This document shows, piece after piece, positions 22,227 to 34,744 of a stretch of 64,000 nucleotides of DNA. Both the position numbers and the translations under genes were made by a program. The notes under the pieces are model-generated. The model was not told the DNA's origin and did not search any database. It saw only the letters and a list, made by a program, of their open reading frames with translations. Position 1 is the stretch's first letter. The number at the start of each line of letters is the position of its first letter. Origin of the DNA: Callipepla californica brunnescens (lineage: Eukaryota > Chordata > Aves > Galliformes > Odontophoridae); the NCBI GenBank assembly GCA_023055505.1, contig JALIRH010000036.1, positions 2,170,001 to 2,234,000 of the forward strand. Reading direction: 5' to 3'.

Positions 22227-25200
22227 AAAGGCAAGCAAAGGAAACGTTGGGGATGTGCGGTGTGAGGGCAGAGCACCGCAGCCAGCAGCACAGGGCCCCG
22301 AGAGCTGCTGAGGATCCGTGGCCTCGAGGTCCTCCCTGCTCCACCATCCAAAGCCGGGAGGAGGAAAAGCCCTCACTGCAATCAGTAAGAGAGGTAACAA
22401 ATTAATTCCGGTGCAGGCAGACGGGCCCCGTGTTGCGGAGGCTTTTATTGGGCTGTGCAATGACTCCAAAGTTCAGAGCAGCGTGAGCCCTGCGGGCTGG
22501 CTGCAGGACGGGCTCTGCTGCTGGAAGGAGCTCACCAGATCTCACTCACAGCTGTGGGCACCGTGCTGCCAAACCTTTCCCCTGACCAAGCTGGGATTGA
22601 GCGGGCAGGCAGCATGAGGATGGAGTCCAGCAGCGGCTCCGAGCTGTGCCCTAGGTCACTCCCCCTGCAAATCTCTCCATTTAATCAGCTCTCTGACGCA
22701 CGTCGGGCTGAGCCTCGGCAGACCTGAGCCTGATCCCCAGCCCTGCCTGTAATCCCAGAGTGGCCCCGCGCCTCAGTTTCCCCCGTGGTGGTGGGCGTGA
22801 AGCTGCACTGCCAAATGGAGATGGACCCATCACAAATAACCAAGAACCTCTTGCGTGCAAGAGTCAGCACGTGACCAGGCCACGTGCACACAAGGAAAAG
22901 CACTGCCAACGCACGCTACCACACATGCCTCCAAGGAAACGGGCTCAGCTCTTCGTTTTAACAGGTCAGAAGCCCAAAGTGCAGGAACTACTTGTCTACA
23001 GCTTCTCCATTTTGGAGAGAAAGGAACCCCTCCCCTTCCTCAAACCACACCAAGTTCTCCCCTAACCAGGTACCCGTGCCTCCTGTGATGGCACTTCTTC
23101 CTCCCTCCCTGCCATGGAAGCACCTCTGAGGGACAAGAAAAAGCCACACAGTCTCCCAGGTCCTTCAGAGAAACCTCACACGGGGTCACTGCTGTCACAC
23201 TGCGGGCAGCCCGGCTGGAAGGACATCCACGGGCAAGGAGCTGTCGCAAACAAAGCCTGTGGACAGAAGAAACAGTTGAAATCAGGACTTAAAATGCTCT
23301 GTTGATACAAAAGCCAGCTGGAAGAGGAGCACAGAGCCTGGCCCACGATGCAGAACGAAGCTCTGGATCATTCCAGTGCTCTCAGTGTGCTCTGGGGGAA
23401 AGCTGTTCCCAGTTGGAACACACAGCCACGCTTGGGCAGTGCTGCTGTAACCAGATCCCTCCAACTGATTTGAAGATAATGAAGACGGCAGATCACAGAG
23501 ACCTGCATCTCAGAAGGACAAAGGGACCTCAGTGAAGGAAGTGGCACCAATTGGTCACTGCATGAGGACTTGTGTGCAGCCTGCTGTCCTGTCCTGCTGA
23601 CAACAAGCTTAGGAACAAGCATCAAAGGTCAACCCTTGGTCCTGCACCCCAAACAGCCAAGAACAGGAGGCTCCATCCAGCTGCTGTCCATCACCCAGCG
23701 TCTCTGGGCCTCCAGCACACACCAGGGCAGAGCCCAGAGCTCCACAGGGCACTGTTCAATTGCTCATCCACACAGTGAGCATAGTGAGAACCCAGCAACG
23801 TGCAGGCATTGCAGCCAAACACTCAGAACATCTGCATGTTTCTTATCACCGCTTGGAGAGGATTAACGTGCCAGGCCAGATATTAATGAGGGAGCAGGTT
23901 ATAAACCCATCTCAGCTTGAACACTGTGTTCACATCAAGAAAAGCAAAGCAGGAACAGGACAGATCAAAAGAGAGCCATTAAAGGCGTGAGAAAAACGGT
24001 GCTGCCATATAAGGAGCTAATAAAGTTAGCAGCTCTCCAGTTTGGAGGAAAAAAGGGCAGGAGGATCAGAAAACATCCTTGGGGTTCATACCAGAAGCGA
24101 AGGGAACTGCCAGAGGCAGGCTCCCATCTAGGAGCAAATGCAGATAAATAGAAAGGCACTTTACAAAGCAAGCAGACAACACCGCTCATACATTTTTAAC
24201 ACGTCACGTAACGTTCCTAACCCGGCATCTTACCCCAAGCGGCGCAGCTCGCTAAAAAATAAAACATCAGATACAGAACAGCAACAGGAGCTGTGTTTGC
24301 TAAAACCGTAACTCCCCACCATCGGTCCCGGCTCAGTGAGGGCTCTGCTTTGTGAGCTCACAGCATCGCAGCTGGAGAGCGGGGCGGGAGAGATTACACT
24401 GCTCCCCACAGCTGGGGACACCACACGGAGCAGACCTGCCTGGATTACAGCGCTTGCATTCACAGCACGCAGCCATTACCCCCAGTGTCCAGTAAGCATG
24501 CAGCCTGCTTTGCTTTGTGCAGGGAGATGGTGTGTGCTCAGACAAGAGCTCTCAGACACTCAGGGCTCGGCTTTGTTCGAGCTGGCCAGCTCCACCAGCA
24601 TCTTGCCATGAGGAATTTTATTGACATGCTTTTCCTGCTCATTGACTGTATTTATTAACACGACAGTATGGCAGCTGAATATCAAATTGCAAGCCAAGCT
24701 TTTATCTCATTTTTTTAAGCCAGCCTGAATTGCTGCGCTAATTTTATTGCTCACCCATTACATTTTATGCAATGGATAATTTTCCCCAAAAAGGAATTGG
24801 TGCTTTTTGATATTTGGGCTCCTGTGTTGCCAAGACAGAGGATGCTGGCTAATGTGCTGATAACGCTTTGAACACGAAGCCTGATTCTGAATCCTAAGCA
24901 ACAACACAATGTATAGGATTTGAATTAATAAAGCTATTGATTTCAGTCCCTGCCTCGTACAGGGTAGTGCTCCAAGTCCTCGTGACGTGTTAACTGTCCA
25001 GAACATCCCTTTGAGTCACTGCATCAGCTGTACCAGGACGCTGTGATTTCTTTTCCAGCCTGACTCCACAGTGTTCTCATCCACACAACGCAGGGAAAGA
25101 GAGATGCTGCAAAACTGTGCCGCTGTGGCCAGTGGCTTAACATCAGTTACCTTCTGCAACACAGCAAACAGCTCAGGAGCCCCTGGAATTTGGTTTACAC

Positions 25201-28200
25201 TGAGCCCAGCTGTATACATACATAAAAGCACACTTCCGTTTTCACAGAGCGTTGCTACCCAAAAATAGCTGTTTCTTCAACAGCAGAGCACAGAGCCATT
25301 GCTAAGCCATGCAAGCAAAACACCACGTGCAGTCAGAGGGCTGCAAAGAAACTCACTCTTGCCTACTGCACAGTACATTTTTTTGGATTGAATACCTAGT
25401 TTTTCACCCACTGATAGGGAAATATCAGAAACATTACTGTGTGAGCTTCTGCCCTGGTTCCTTTTGCCCCCAAACATCTCTGAACCACGTACTGAAGAGC
25501 TGTACCTGCTAGTTTTTTTTGCCAAACAACAACAGGCGTTTCATCCATCAGGCAGAGGGCTTCAGTCTTCCAGGCTGCAAAACAGAACATTTCAGGTGAA
25601 TAAAATGAAAGAAGTAAGAAAAAGAAAAGCCACCCAGCCCCACATGATGTGACTAAAGGATATAAATCCCCCAGGACTGGAGAGACCACCTGGATGCTGC
25701 CATTTTTAACACACAGCACCTCTGTAACCTCTCCACTGAAAGCACCACACGCAGTGCCCCAGAGGAACCACAGAAATCGTGCTGGAGATGCTCCAGGACA
25801 AGGGTTTAACACAACCCTGCGAGTTGAAGGCTGTTCTTCTTCACATTCCCCATCTGATTGTTACGCCCAGAGCAAAATAAACAGCAGGGCAGCCATCACC
25901 GACGCTTTTGTTTCACCACGCCGGTGCTGAAGTCACATCACTGCGTTCTAAGTGGAGCACTCTGAGTGCACGCTTCTGCCTTTATCGCTGCCTCACTTCA
26001 GGGAAAGGCAGAGGAGAAAAGTACTTATGCACAGAGACCTATTGTATTTGGAAATCTCTCCAGCAACACAGCACAGGAGAACAATTTCTTGGCTAGCTTT
26101 GGCTTTCATTTTACATCACTAATAGCTCTGCAGATCTCACAATGCAGGCTTACGCTTTCTTACCTCTTTGGCATGATAGGAAAGCTTAAAAGGCTGCAGT
26201 TTCCACCATGTGGAAGAGGAGCAGAGGTTTCTATCACTCACTCGGTTTTTGTACTAGAAATTCAGGTTTTGTTTAGCTTGGAAACCTTGCAGATGTCAAT
26301 CTAGCAACTCTTCAATCCAAAGGACGTGGCAGCAGAAGTACAACACTCTCAAGGAAACTCTAAGTTGTCCCAAACTGACAAAAGAAAGTAGTACAATTCC
26401 CACAGGGCATGGTGACCTGAAAAACATGAAAACATCTCAGTTTGTTGGGCCCCCGGACCTGCAGGAGAGCAGAGGCCTCCCATCAGCACCAGGCATATTT
26501 CCAATATGTCCCTAATGAGAGAATAAAATGAACACCATATCCACGCTCCTTTAATTCAAATACAGATGAGTCACTTTAGGAACACAAGCGATAGGAAGTG
26601 CTGGTGCACCACGCACCAGCTTCTCCCAGCTCTCCATCTCACTATGAAATCTGGCCTGGGCATCTTCTACGTACCCTCAGCTCAAGGTTTGCCAGAAAAG
26701 CATAAAGTCACAGCTGTGCTCCGTATCACTGAGGCAACCAGGCAATGAAATCACTGCTCAGAAAGCGCTGCTCCAGCTTAGGGTAGGGCCCCTCACACAG
26801 CGCTGGAGCCAATATTCTCACTGACACAGGCTATGCCAATACCTGCTCTCCCTGAGCACAAGTGACTGCTCGGACTGTGCACACTGAAGTCGTGTGTGAG
26901 CCAGGAGAGACCAGACCAGCTGCTTTTGGTTACCTTCTGCCACACAACAAAAGAAATTACACCCAGAAAGGAAGCATTCTCCTTCCTCCTGGCAAGCAAG
27001 CACAACTTTGAGGAACTGAGTAATAAAGCTGTGGCATCTCGTGGGAGTAAGCACACAGAAAAAAAATAGTTCAAGGGGACCCTGATCTTCAGCAAACACC
27101 ATTTAGCAATGCTCCCTCTGACGCTGTGCATTACATTTGCCTGAGCAAAACAGGAGTAATAAACAAACTACTGCGTGTAGGTCTGTTTGCTGGTAGGGAA
27201 AGGGGCCCCACAGTTTTGCTCCCTGGAGGCACCCACTCTCCCCACCTCTTTTGTGTGTATTTTTGTTGTAATGTGCCACACATCAGCACAGTGCTGACAA
27301 CTGCATTGTATGTTTTCTGCCTATGCAGCACTTCAAGAGCACACAACTCTGGAAGGTTTTTTTTTGAAATGGGAAAGGGGGAGGGAGCTGTCCTTTCCAT
27401 CCCATTCTAATTGCACAGCTCATTCCTCTACATGACCACAGGGAAGGGATAAAAATAACCGATTAAAACCAGCACTGTTTCTATCATCCAAAAGGGTCAG
27501 ACTAAGTCTTCTCACAAGTCAGTTGGGCTAAGAATAAAAGCTGCCACAAGCAAGGATTAAAAAGCACAGGGTTTCTTCTCTGGCACTAGAGCCTCACCTG
27601 CCTTCCTCACTGTTGTTTCAGTGTCTTCCTTGCCACACCTGCCGGTGCACAGATAGGGAAAAGGGATGGAAGGGGCCCAACAGCCAGCCCATCAGCTTTT
27701 CCACCTGCCAGCAGCAGCCTGACGGAGCCTGGTGGCACTGCTCCAGGAGCAGCGGCCCAAGCACATTCCCAGCCCTCCCAAATAAACTCATTGTTAACAT
27801 CTCACACGCACTTGTGCTGCCCAGATAGCACCAGCACACGCAGCCTCCTGTAACAATAAGGATGACTAATCCACAACCTTTTTTTTTTTTTTTTTTTTAA
27901 TAAGGCCACAAGGCAGAGCTTCTTCCAGAAGCAGCAGCCTTCTCTTCTGTGAAGCAGTACAGGGTGGGAAGGGGAACCCCTGGGAACCACTCTTGCCCTC
28001 CAGAAGTAACCACAGAAACATTGTGGCTTTCTGTGTCCCCGTACAGCACATTCACAGAGTGCTGGTCTTATCGTGCTCAGCAAGGCTGGATCCCACTGCC
28101 CAGCTTGCTACATGTTTACAATACTCACAGAGAAGCTATCTGCTGTAAAGTGGGGGTTACACAAACAATCCTGCACTTCCCTGGGAGGAAAAAAAAAAAA

Positions 28201-28918
28201 AAGAAAAAAATAAGGGCAGAAGACAGCTTTCACCCATAACATTGCAACATTCCCCTGCACTGGGTCAGGGAAGGGATGCAGGGTTGTGTAATGGAAGCGG
28301 AGCATCTGCATTAGCTCAGTGGGCCCTATCCCCCGAGCAAGGTCACGTGGGCTTGCATGGAGACACATCAGCGCTCTCAGCCTGCTTTAATGCAAAGCTG
28401 TGGTCAGACCACAGCACCAAAGGAGGTCACCTGGGGACTACAAAAAAGTAATGAATTAAAAAAAATAACACACATTATATATATAAGCAGATGTTTACTG
28501 ACAAGCAGGCAAGTCCAAATCCTCGCTCTGCAAACACAGAGCAGGCTGAGAAACAGCAGCCTGGTTCCCAGGACACAGACAAATATCCGCATCTACAGAG
28601 AACACCGAACAGATTGAGGTTACAGCTTTTCCCAGCCTCCCTCCTCCCAGCTTCGCAGCCCTGGAACCCACCGGATCGTTGGCCACCGACCCCAGCACTC
28701 CGTGATTTCTGGTGGTGGCACCATGGAAATACTTACCCACCCCACAGGCAGGGCTGTGAAAGCTTACATTTGTGAGAGTTTGCAAATGGTTTTGAAAGCC
28801 TTCCAAGGAAGGTGCTGTAGGATCGTAAATCCTTCCCATTATTAATAAAATGGAGCTATTGTTCCAGTTCTAATCAAGACTTGTCTCCAGCTGGGCAATT
28901 TTAAAATGCAATTCAAAG

Positions 28919-28948
28919 CACACACACACAGGCACACACACACACACA
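28919..28948. repeat. (CA)n microsatellite, one interruption
   Basis: Six and then eight CA copies separated by GG, in the SPEN-FBLIM1 intergenic region. Confidence 0.9.
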
Positions 28949-30779
28949 AAACGATCGTGAGGAAGCTGCGACACGCAGGCTGAAAATAAAAAATGAAATC
29001 AAATAAAAATCACTGAAGCCGCAAGCTGTTCTTTGGAGGGGGGATAAAAAATAATAAGGCTGCTATGTAAGATGAATTCCAAGCAGCAGCATATCGGGCT
29101 GGGGGAAAAGATCCCTCCCACTGCATGGGAAAGGTCACTTCTGCCCTCAGCAGCAGATCAGGGCTGTGGCACAGTGCACGCAAGCGAGCCCAGCCTCATC
29201 CATCTCCATCAGGAGACATCTCTGCTTTTAATTTATTTAGCGGAGGGGGAGGAAACGGATAGGGTGGAAGAAAAAAAAAAAAATAAAAAGAAAAAAGAAA
29301 CGAGAGAAAAAAAAACAACAACTTGCAAACGCCTCCCAGCACCCTCTGCAAGGATGGCGAAATGCAGAGAGGGGGAGAGGCTTAGAAAACGTCCTGAACC
29401 AAGGAAGAAGGGAGAGAGGTGGTGCATCCTCCGCATCCTCCTCCTCCTCCTCCACGCCTGCCCGGCTGCGGCAAAGCTCCGCAGTGGGTGCTCCCCTCCC
29501 CCGTGCATTTCCTCTAGCTGTAGAAACTTCTGGAATCAGCAGCTAGAGAGAAAAGAGCGGAGCAACCCCGCTGCCCGCAGGGGGGGGGGAGGAAAAAAGC
29601 GAGCGAGCCGTAGAGCAGGCAATAAAAGGGAGAGGAATGCAGAGCAGCAGAGCACGCACATCGCTGCGTGCAGCACGTAGGGCAGCCCGCGGGGCTGGAA
29701 ACAAAGCACAAAAGCACACAAATGGTGGTGTGTGCAGCGCTGGAGAGTGGGACGAAGGAGCTGAGCCCTCCTCCCGGAGCTGCACCAAGCGCTGCCACTC
29801 AGTTCAGCTCATCCGTCCTCATTTCGGTGCAATGAATTCAGTGACTGCCCGATTGCGTTAGCTGCTGCTTTTTCTTTTTTTTCTTCTTCTTTTTTTTTTT
29901 TAATTATTATTTTCCTTTTTGTTTGTTTCACTGTTGGCTTTTTTTTATATATATATATATTATTTTTATTTTTAATTACATTTTATCCTTTAATTAAGAA
30001 ATCCTTCCCAAACATCCCAAGGGAAATCTACACCTCTGTGGAACAAATAAAGCATTCAGGCACCAATCTCCACACGGACTGTTAAATGGGCGGCTGGTTG
30101 CTTTTTGCTTGTTTTTACCTTTTTTTGCTCTTTTTTTCTCGTTTTTCATCTTCTGGGTGTGTGCGTGTAATTTTTTTTTTTTCCCTCTTGCTCTTAGGAC
30201 AGTAGAAAGCCAATGGAGGAAAACAAAGGTAATAAATATATAAAATCCAAGATACGTACGGGCCAAAGTGAGATAATTGTGTGTAACTGGATCATAGTGT
30301 TCTAGGTGCGTGGCTTTGTTCTGCAATCACTCTCTGGGATAAGATATATAGAGACGTGTGGGAATAAAGAGCACCTGTACGGCCCTAAATCTGTATTTTA
30401 AAAGGAAAAAAAAAAAGTATTTTAGGTATGTGGCTTTTAACAAAGGAGGGACAATGCTGCACTGTGGTGTGGATAAAGGAAGCATTACAAACAATAAAAA
30501 AAAAGGAAACAAATACGCGTGGTATCGCAGCCGCAGCCTCTACTGAGCACTGGGATGTGACAGGACTTGGTTTTTTATTTTTTTTGCCTTTTTTTTAACA
30601 GTATTACCACATCTGATCGCACCACATATATGTTTTTAATTACCAGAATGGCGGCCGTGAGGAGGCAGCTCCTTCCCTTCAGTCCTCTGCTGTTTGGGGC
30701 TTTTTTTGGTGCTGTTTTGCTGTTTTTTTTTTGGTTTTTTTTTTTTACCCTGTTTTTGTTTTTCAATTGGGCATTTTCC

Positions 30780-31140
30780 ACGCGGTGAGGAGAGCGATGG
30801 CTGCAACCCCTGCGGAGGAGAAAAGCGGAGGGGGAAGAAAGAATTAGACATCAAGCTACCGAAACACCCACCTGGAAAGCGTGCGTGTGGAGGGGGCGGA
30901 AAGAACAGCACCGACCCCAAAATCTTCACGTTACGAGGGGGGAAAAAAAAACACCTCAAAGCGGGACGGTGAGGGGGGACGGGAGGTGAACGAGGGGCCC
31001 TGAGGGCGGCACGGGCCCTTCCCGCGCTGCCCGCCCGCCGCCATTTTGTCGCCTCAGCCCCGCTCGGCGCGGTCCCGCCGGGCGCCATTTTGTGAAGCTG
31101 CAGTACCGCGGACGGCGCTGATCCGCCCGCCTCCCCCCTC
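30780..31140. promoter_or_regulatory. Orphan CpG island with YY1-type sites
   Basis: A short CpG-rich block stands in AT-rich, poly(T)-rich surroundings about 10 kb upstream of SPEN and 3.6 kb beyond the FBLIM1 stop. GCCGCCATTTTG (31037-31048) and GGCGCCATTTTG (31081-31092) read CAAAATGGCGGC/CC on the minus strand. CAGAATGGCGGC (30644-30655) lies just outside on the plus strand. Such YY1/TISU-like elements usually mark transcription and translation starts. No coding exon with a splice donor could be tied to it. Confidence 0.5.
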
Positions 31141-31303
31141 TGTGAGGAAAACAGCTTTTTTTTTACCCCCATTTTTTCCCTTTATTTTTTTTTTTTCTCC
31201 TTTTTTCCCTCATCCTTCGCTCCGGTGATGAATCGCTGAGGTCTGTGAGCTTCCCTGACAGACAACTCCTGCCTGTTTCATTATACATATTTTAAAATAA
31301 ATC

Positions 31304-31322
31304 CACACACACACACACACAC
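31304..31322. repeat. (CA)n microsatellite
   Basis: About nine CA copies, 160 bases to the right of the orphan CpG island. Confidence 0.9.
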
Positions 31323-34300
31323 CTATGGGCTCCAGTCAGCACCCCGGCGAAATGAAGAAGAAAATAAGCTGCTGCAAGACAGATCAGGGCAAAAAATCCT
31401 TAATTCTGCTTGGAAAAGCAGGACTGTGATCCCCAGCGATGCGCTGTCAGAGCTCCCTCACGTCTATTTTCAGACATAGGCTGGGTTGGGTGACGGATGG
31501 ACTGATTTTTTTTTCCTTACGTATTTATTTGAATAACCCAGCGTGTAATTTCCAGCCTGGTAACAACGGCTTGCATAACAGGCTGCATCGATTTTAAGAT
31601 TTTTTTTTTTTTTTGCCTGCTGTATGGAAAACACTGTATTAAAAATAACCCCCCCCCCCCAATGTTGTGTATGGAGGTGATGGTCCTGGTCCTGGTCCTG
31701 CTGCGGGATCCCCTGTAAGCAGATCTCTGGATAAAAGGACAATGGCACATTGTTATTTTCATTGTGGGTTTTGTTTTTCTTTCTTTTTTTTTTTTTTCTT
31801 TCTTTTTTTTTCCTCATTCCGGCTGTGCTCCAAATGACGAAGCTGGAGAATTTCAGGGCTTCGCTTATTTTTAACCCAGAACAATTCCAGCTGCTTTTCA
31901 GCCCTCTCCCTTAACCAGAGCACGTTTTGCGAGAGCTGCTGCCTTTTAGGTTACATTGGGAGCTCAGGGAAGTGCTGAAAAATGGGTCCGAATGCTCTGC
32001 CAGGAAGGACAGCACTGCAGCAAGCCAGCTGGGCTGTGCTCAGTTAACTCAGCTCAACCAAAAGAAGGGGGGGGGGGGGGATGGGATGAGGTGGAAAAAA
32101 AAGGTTTTGCTTTTCGTTTTCCTCCAGCTCTCCCTCTGTTTTAAAAGAAAAACAAAGCACTGTCGCCATTGATCCTTCTCCCTTCTCCACCGCTCCAGCC
32201 TGTTTCCCCATCTCGCCGCAGTGCTGGCTCCTGCTCGCCGCTCCCCAGCAGCTTTGAGGCGGTGATGGCAGAAGGAAGGCACGCCAGGAATCCGGCCCAG
32301 CTCTCCCTCCTCTCCGCCTGCTTTTCACATTTCTCACGGCTGATGGGGCCGTTTCCAACCCGCTTCCCTTCGCAGCCTTGCTTATTCTGCACCAAAATCT
32401 TCAGCTTGCGAGTGAAACCTGCAAAAGGCCTTTTTTGGTACGAAGCAAAACCTGGATCGCAGGTTTAAGAATAGTACGGTCGTGCCTGTCAGCTCCTTTT
32501 AACAACCCTATGGCTGCGAGAAAGATAACCTTTGTGGGTTTTCTGTCCTACATTCTCATGTTCCTGGGAGCAGGGCATGGTATCGGATGCCTTCTCTGGG
32601 AAAGACCGGGGAAATTTTATCCCCAGGCCGCACCCAGCTTGAAGTGAAGAAATATTTGCATTTGCTTCTCCTTGGAGAGCAGCCAGCCTATGTCAGAGGG
32701 CCCTCCCCGCTCTCCTTGGCCTGCCGGCAGGGATTGCGAGAGAGGACGGGCTGATTGCAGCAGCCCAGGGCGTTGCGCAGGCACTGCTCCTTGCCCTTTT
32801 GCACCTCCACTGCAAGATGATGCAAGGCCACAGTGGGTTTTGTACCTCCGGGTGATCTGTGGGGGCTCTGCAGGGCGTTTGGGGGTAGAAAGCAAGCTCT
32901 GCACCGCTGTGGGTGTGCTTTGTGTTTTTGCTGGCAGACCTGGGCACTGTTGGTGTTGAGTACGGAGGCGGACTTTAGACTTTTTCCCCTTGCAACATGG
33001 CTTGTGATCGGTCCAGCAGAACGGGACCCCCGGGACTTGACAGGGCTGGACATATGGCACAATCCCTCAGTATCACCCAGGGGAAAACACAGGTTCACGC
33101 TTTCCAGGCTCAGCAGCACTCCCCAGGGCCTGACTCAGAGTGCTTCTCCCCTCACCCACCCAGAAAGCAGCTCGGATCAGCCTTTATCAGTTTACTTCCC
33201 TATCTGTACACCCCCGTCATCCTCCATTGCTGGAAAGAACTGCCAAATACAACCACTTCTGCAGCCCTCATACTGTCCAGCTGCCCTTGGTCCCGCTCCT
33301 CTCCCTGCCAGGATCACCTTCAAGGTTTCGTGTCGATAAAAGCCATTCCCTGCCCACCCCTGGCCAAAAACTTGGTGCAGCCCTGCTGGGAAGTGCCCAA
33401 CCCCTTCCTGCTGTCCCTGTGCAGAGGGTTCAGCAACACAACGCGTCTAAACCTCGGCATCACTGCCTCCATCCTGCCTGAAAATCTCATTTCGTCTGCA
33501 GAATACCAGCACTGCCCTCCCCCTCCTGCCGTCCTTAGCCCACTTCCTTTGGCTTTTCCTTTTACACCTTTCCATGCCTGGATATCCCCACGGAGTGCGA
33601 GGCTTTGGGAATGACTCCAGGCACAGGACTTCCTGGCGTGGGACGTGTCCCCACATGCACCAAAGCCACCTCTGTACCTGACACCGTCCCGGCTCCAGGG
33701 AACACCACAGATCGCCTACAGCCCCACGGACGGCTGCAGGCACACATTACCAACACGGCTAAGAGGCACTGCAGATGGGGAGAGACAGCAGGAAATATCT
33801 GTGGGGTTGGTGTGATTAAGCCGTACGTTACCCACACATTAACCCTTTCCACTCATAAATAACAGCGTGTGCTGGGGAGACAGCGTGACCTGGAAACGCT
33901 CGTCTGCTGCTTTGGTGGTGCCTCTTTTTTTAACCATCTTCCTCCTTTTTTTCCCATCAGGGAAGCGTTACATACTGACTCAGACGCACTTGTTATTGTC
34001 TCCACTGGATTTGTGGCTGTATCGACGCTTTCTGATGAAGGGAAACCCCTTTGTGTGGATGGCGCGGACGCACTGAGAGCTTTGCACGTCTGCCTGCTTC
34101 CCATACCCCGCACCAAAAGGAACTCAGAGAGCCGCTGCTGGCGAGCGGCGGTGGATCTGATGCAAAACCTACGCTCAACCAGCAGCACCCGATGGAGGAA
34201 GTTGTGCTCCGGCTGCCCTCTGCCGGCCCTGGGCCTCGTGTGTCAGCTCTCCATCGACCCCGGCACGCTGCAGAACCCCGCACCCCATCCCAGCCGTGTC

Positions 34301-34744
34301 AGCCCGAGCAGCTGTGCTCAGCCTCCTGAGCTCGGTGAGCTCCTGGTGTGCCTTCGTCCCCTTTTTTTTTTTACACTTGCCTTCTGTGAGTTTGGGATGC
34401 GGGAAACGGGTGGATGAAAGAAATGGCATTTTTAGCTCGGGGTTTTATGTAATGATAAGGAGCGAAATCAGTGCTGCTCTTCGCATCGCCGCAGAGAGGA
34501 ATGTTTAAAGGAAACCCCAGGAAAGCTTGAGGAGAAAGAAAAACACTGAAGAAATCAAACCAGCCTCAAAAAAAAAAAAGGACTAAAAAATAAAAAGGAA
34601 AGGGACCCTCAGCTCATCCACCACCGCTGCTCTTCCATGGGTTTTTTTCTGCTTGTGACGGCGGGATGCGGTCCGGGCGCATTCTGGTCCCGCTGCTCTC
34701 CGTGGGTAAATCAATTGGTGCGTCCCTGTGTCGGAGCTGCTGCT

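Larger units (their letters stand above)
21772..34744. other. SPEN-FBLIM1 intergenic region (13 kb), no recognised coding exon
   Basis: Contains the upstream edge of the SPEN island, an AT-rich motif-dense block near 24.61-24.96 kb, poly(T)/poly(A) tracts, CA repeats and the orphan CpG island. The FBLIM1 3'UTR must occupy its right part, but no clear AATAAA lies close to the stop; the nearest candidate seen on the minus strand is about 31.52 kb. No ORF shows similarity to a known family. Confidence 0.6.

Noticed and set aside
29994..30326. 110-codon minus-strand frame with a hydrophobic stretch (LGFYIFITFVFLHW)
   Set aside because: Hydrophobic and lysine-rich parts derive from AT-rich and poly(T) DNA; no splice context or known homologue.
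31224..31260. Possible C/D-box snoRNA (GGTGATGA followed by CTGA motifs)
   Set aside because: The C and D boxes are only about 30 bases apart, with no terminal stem and no room for two guide regions.
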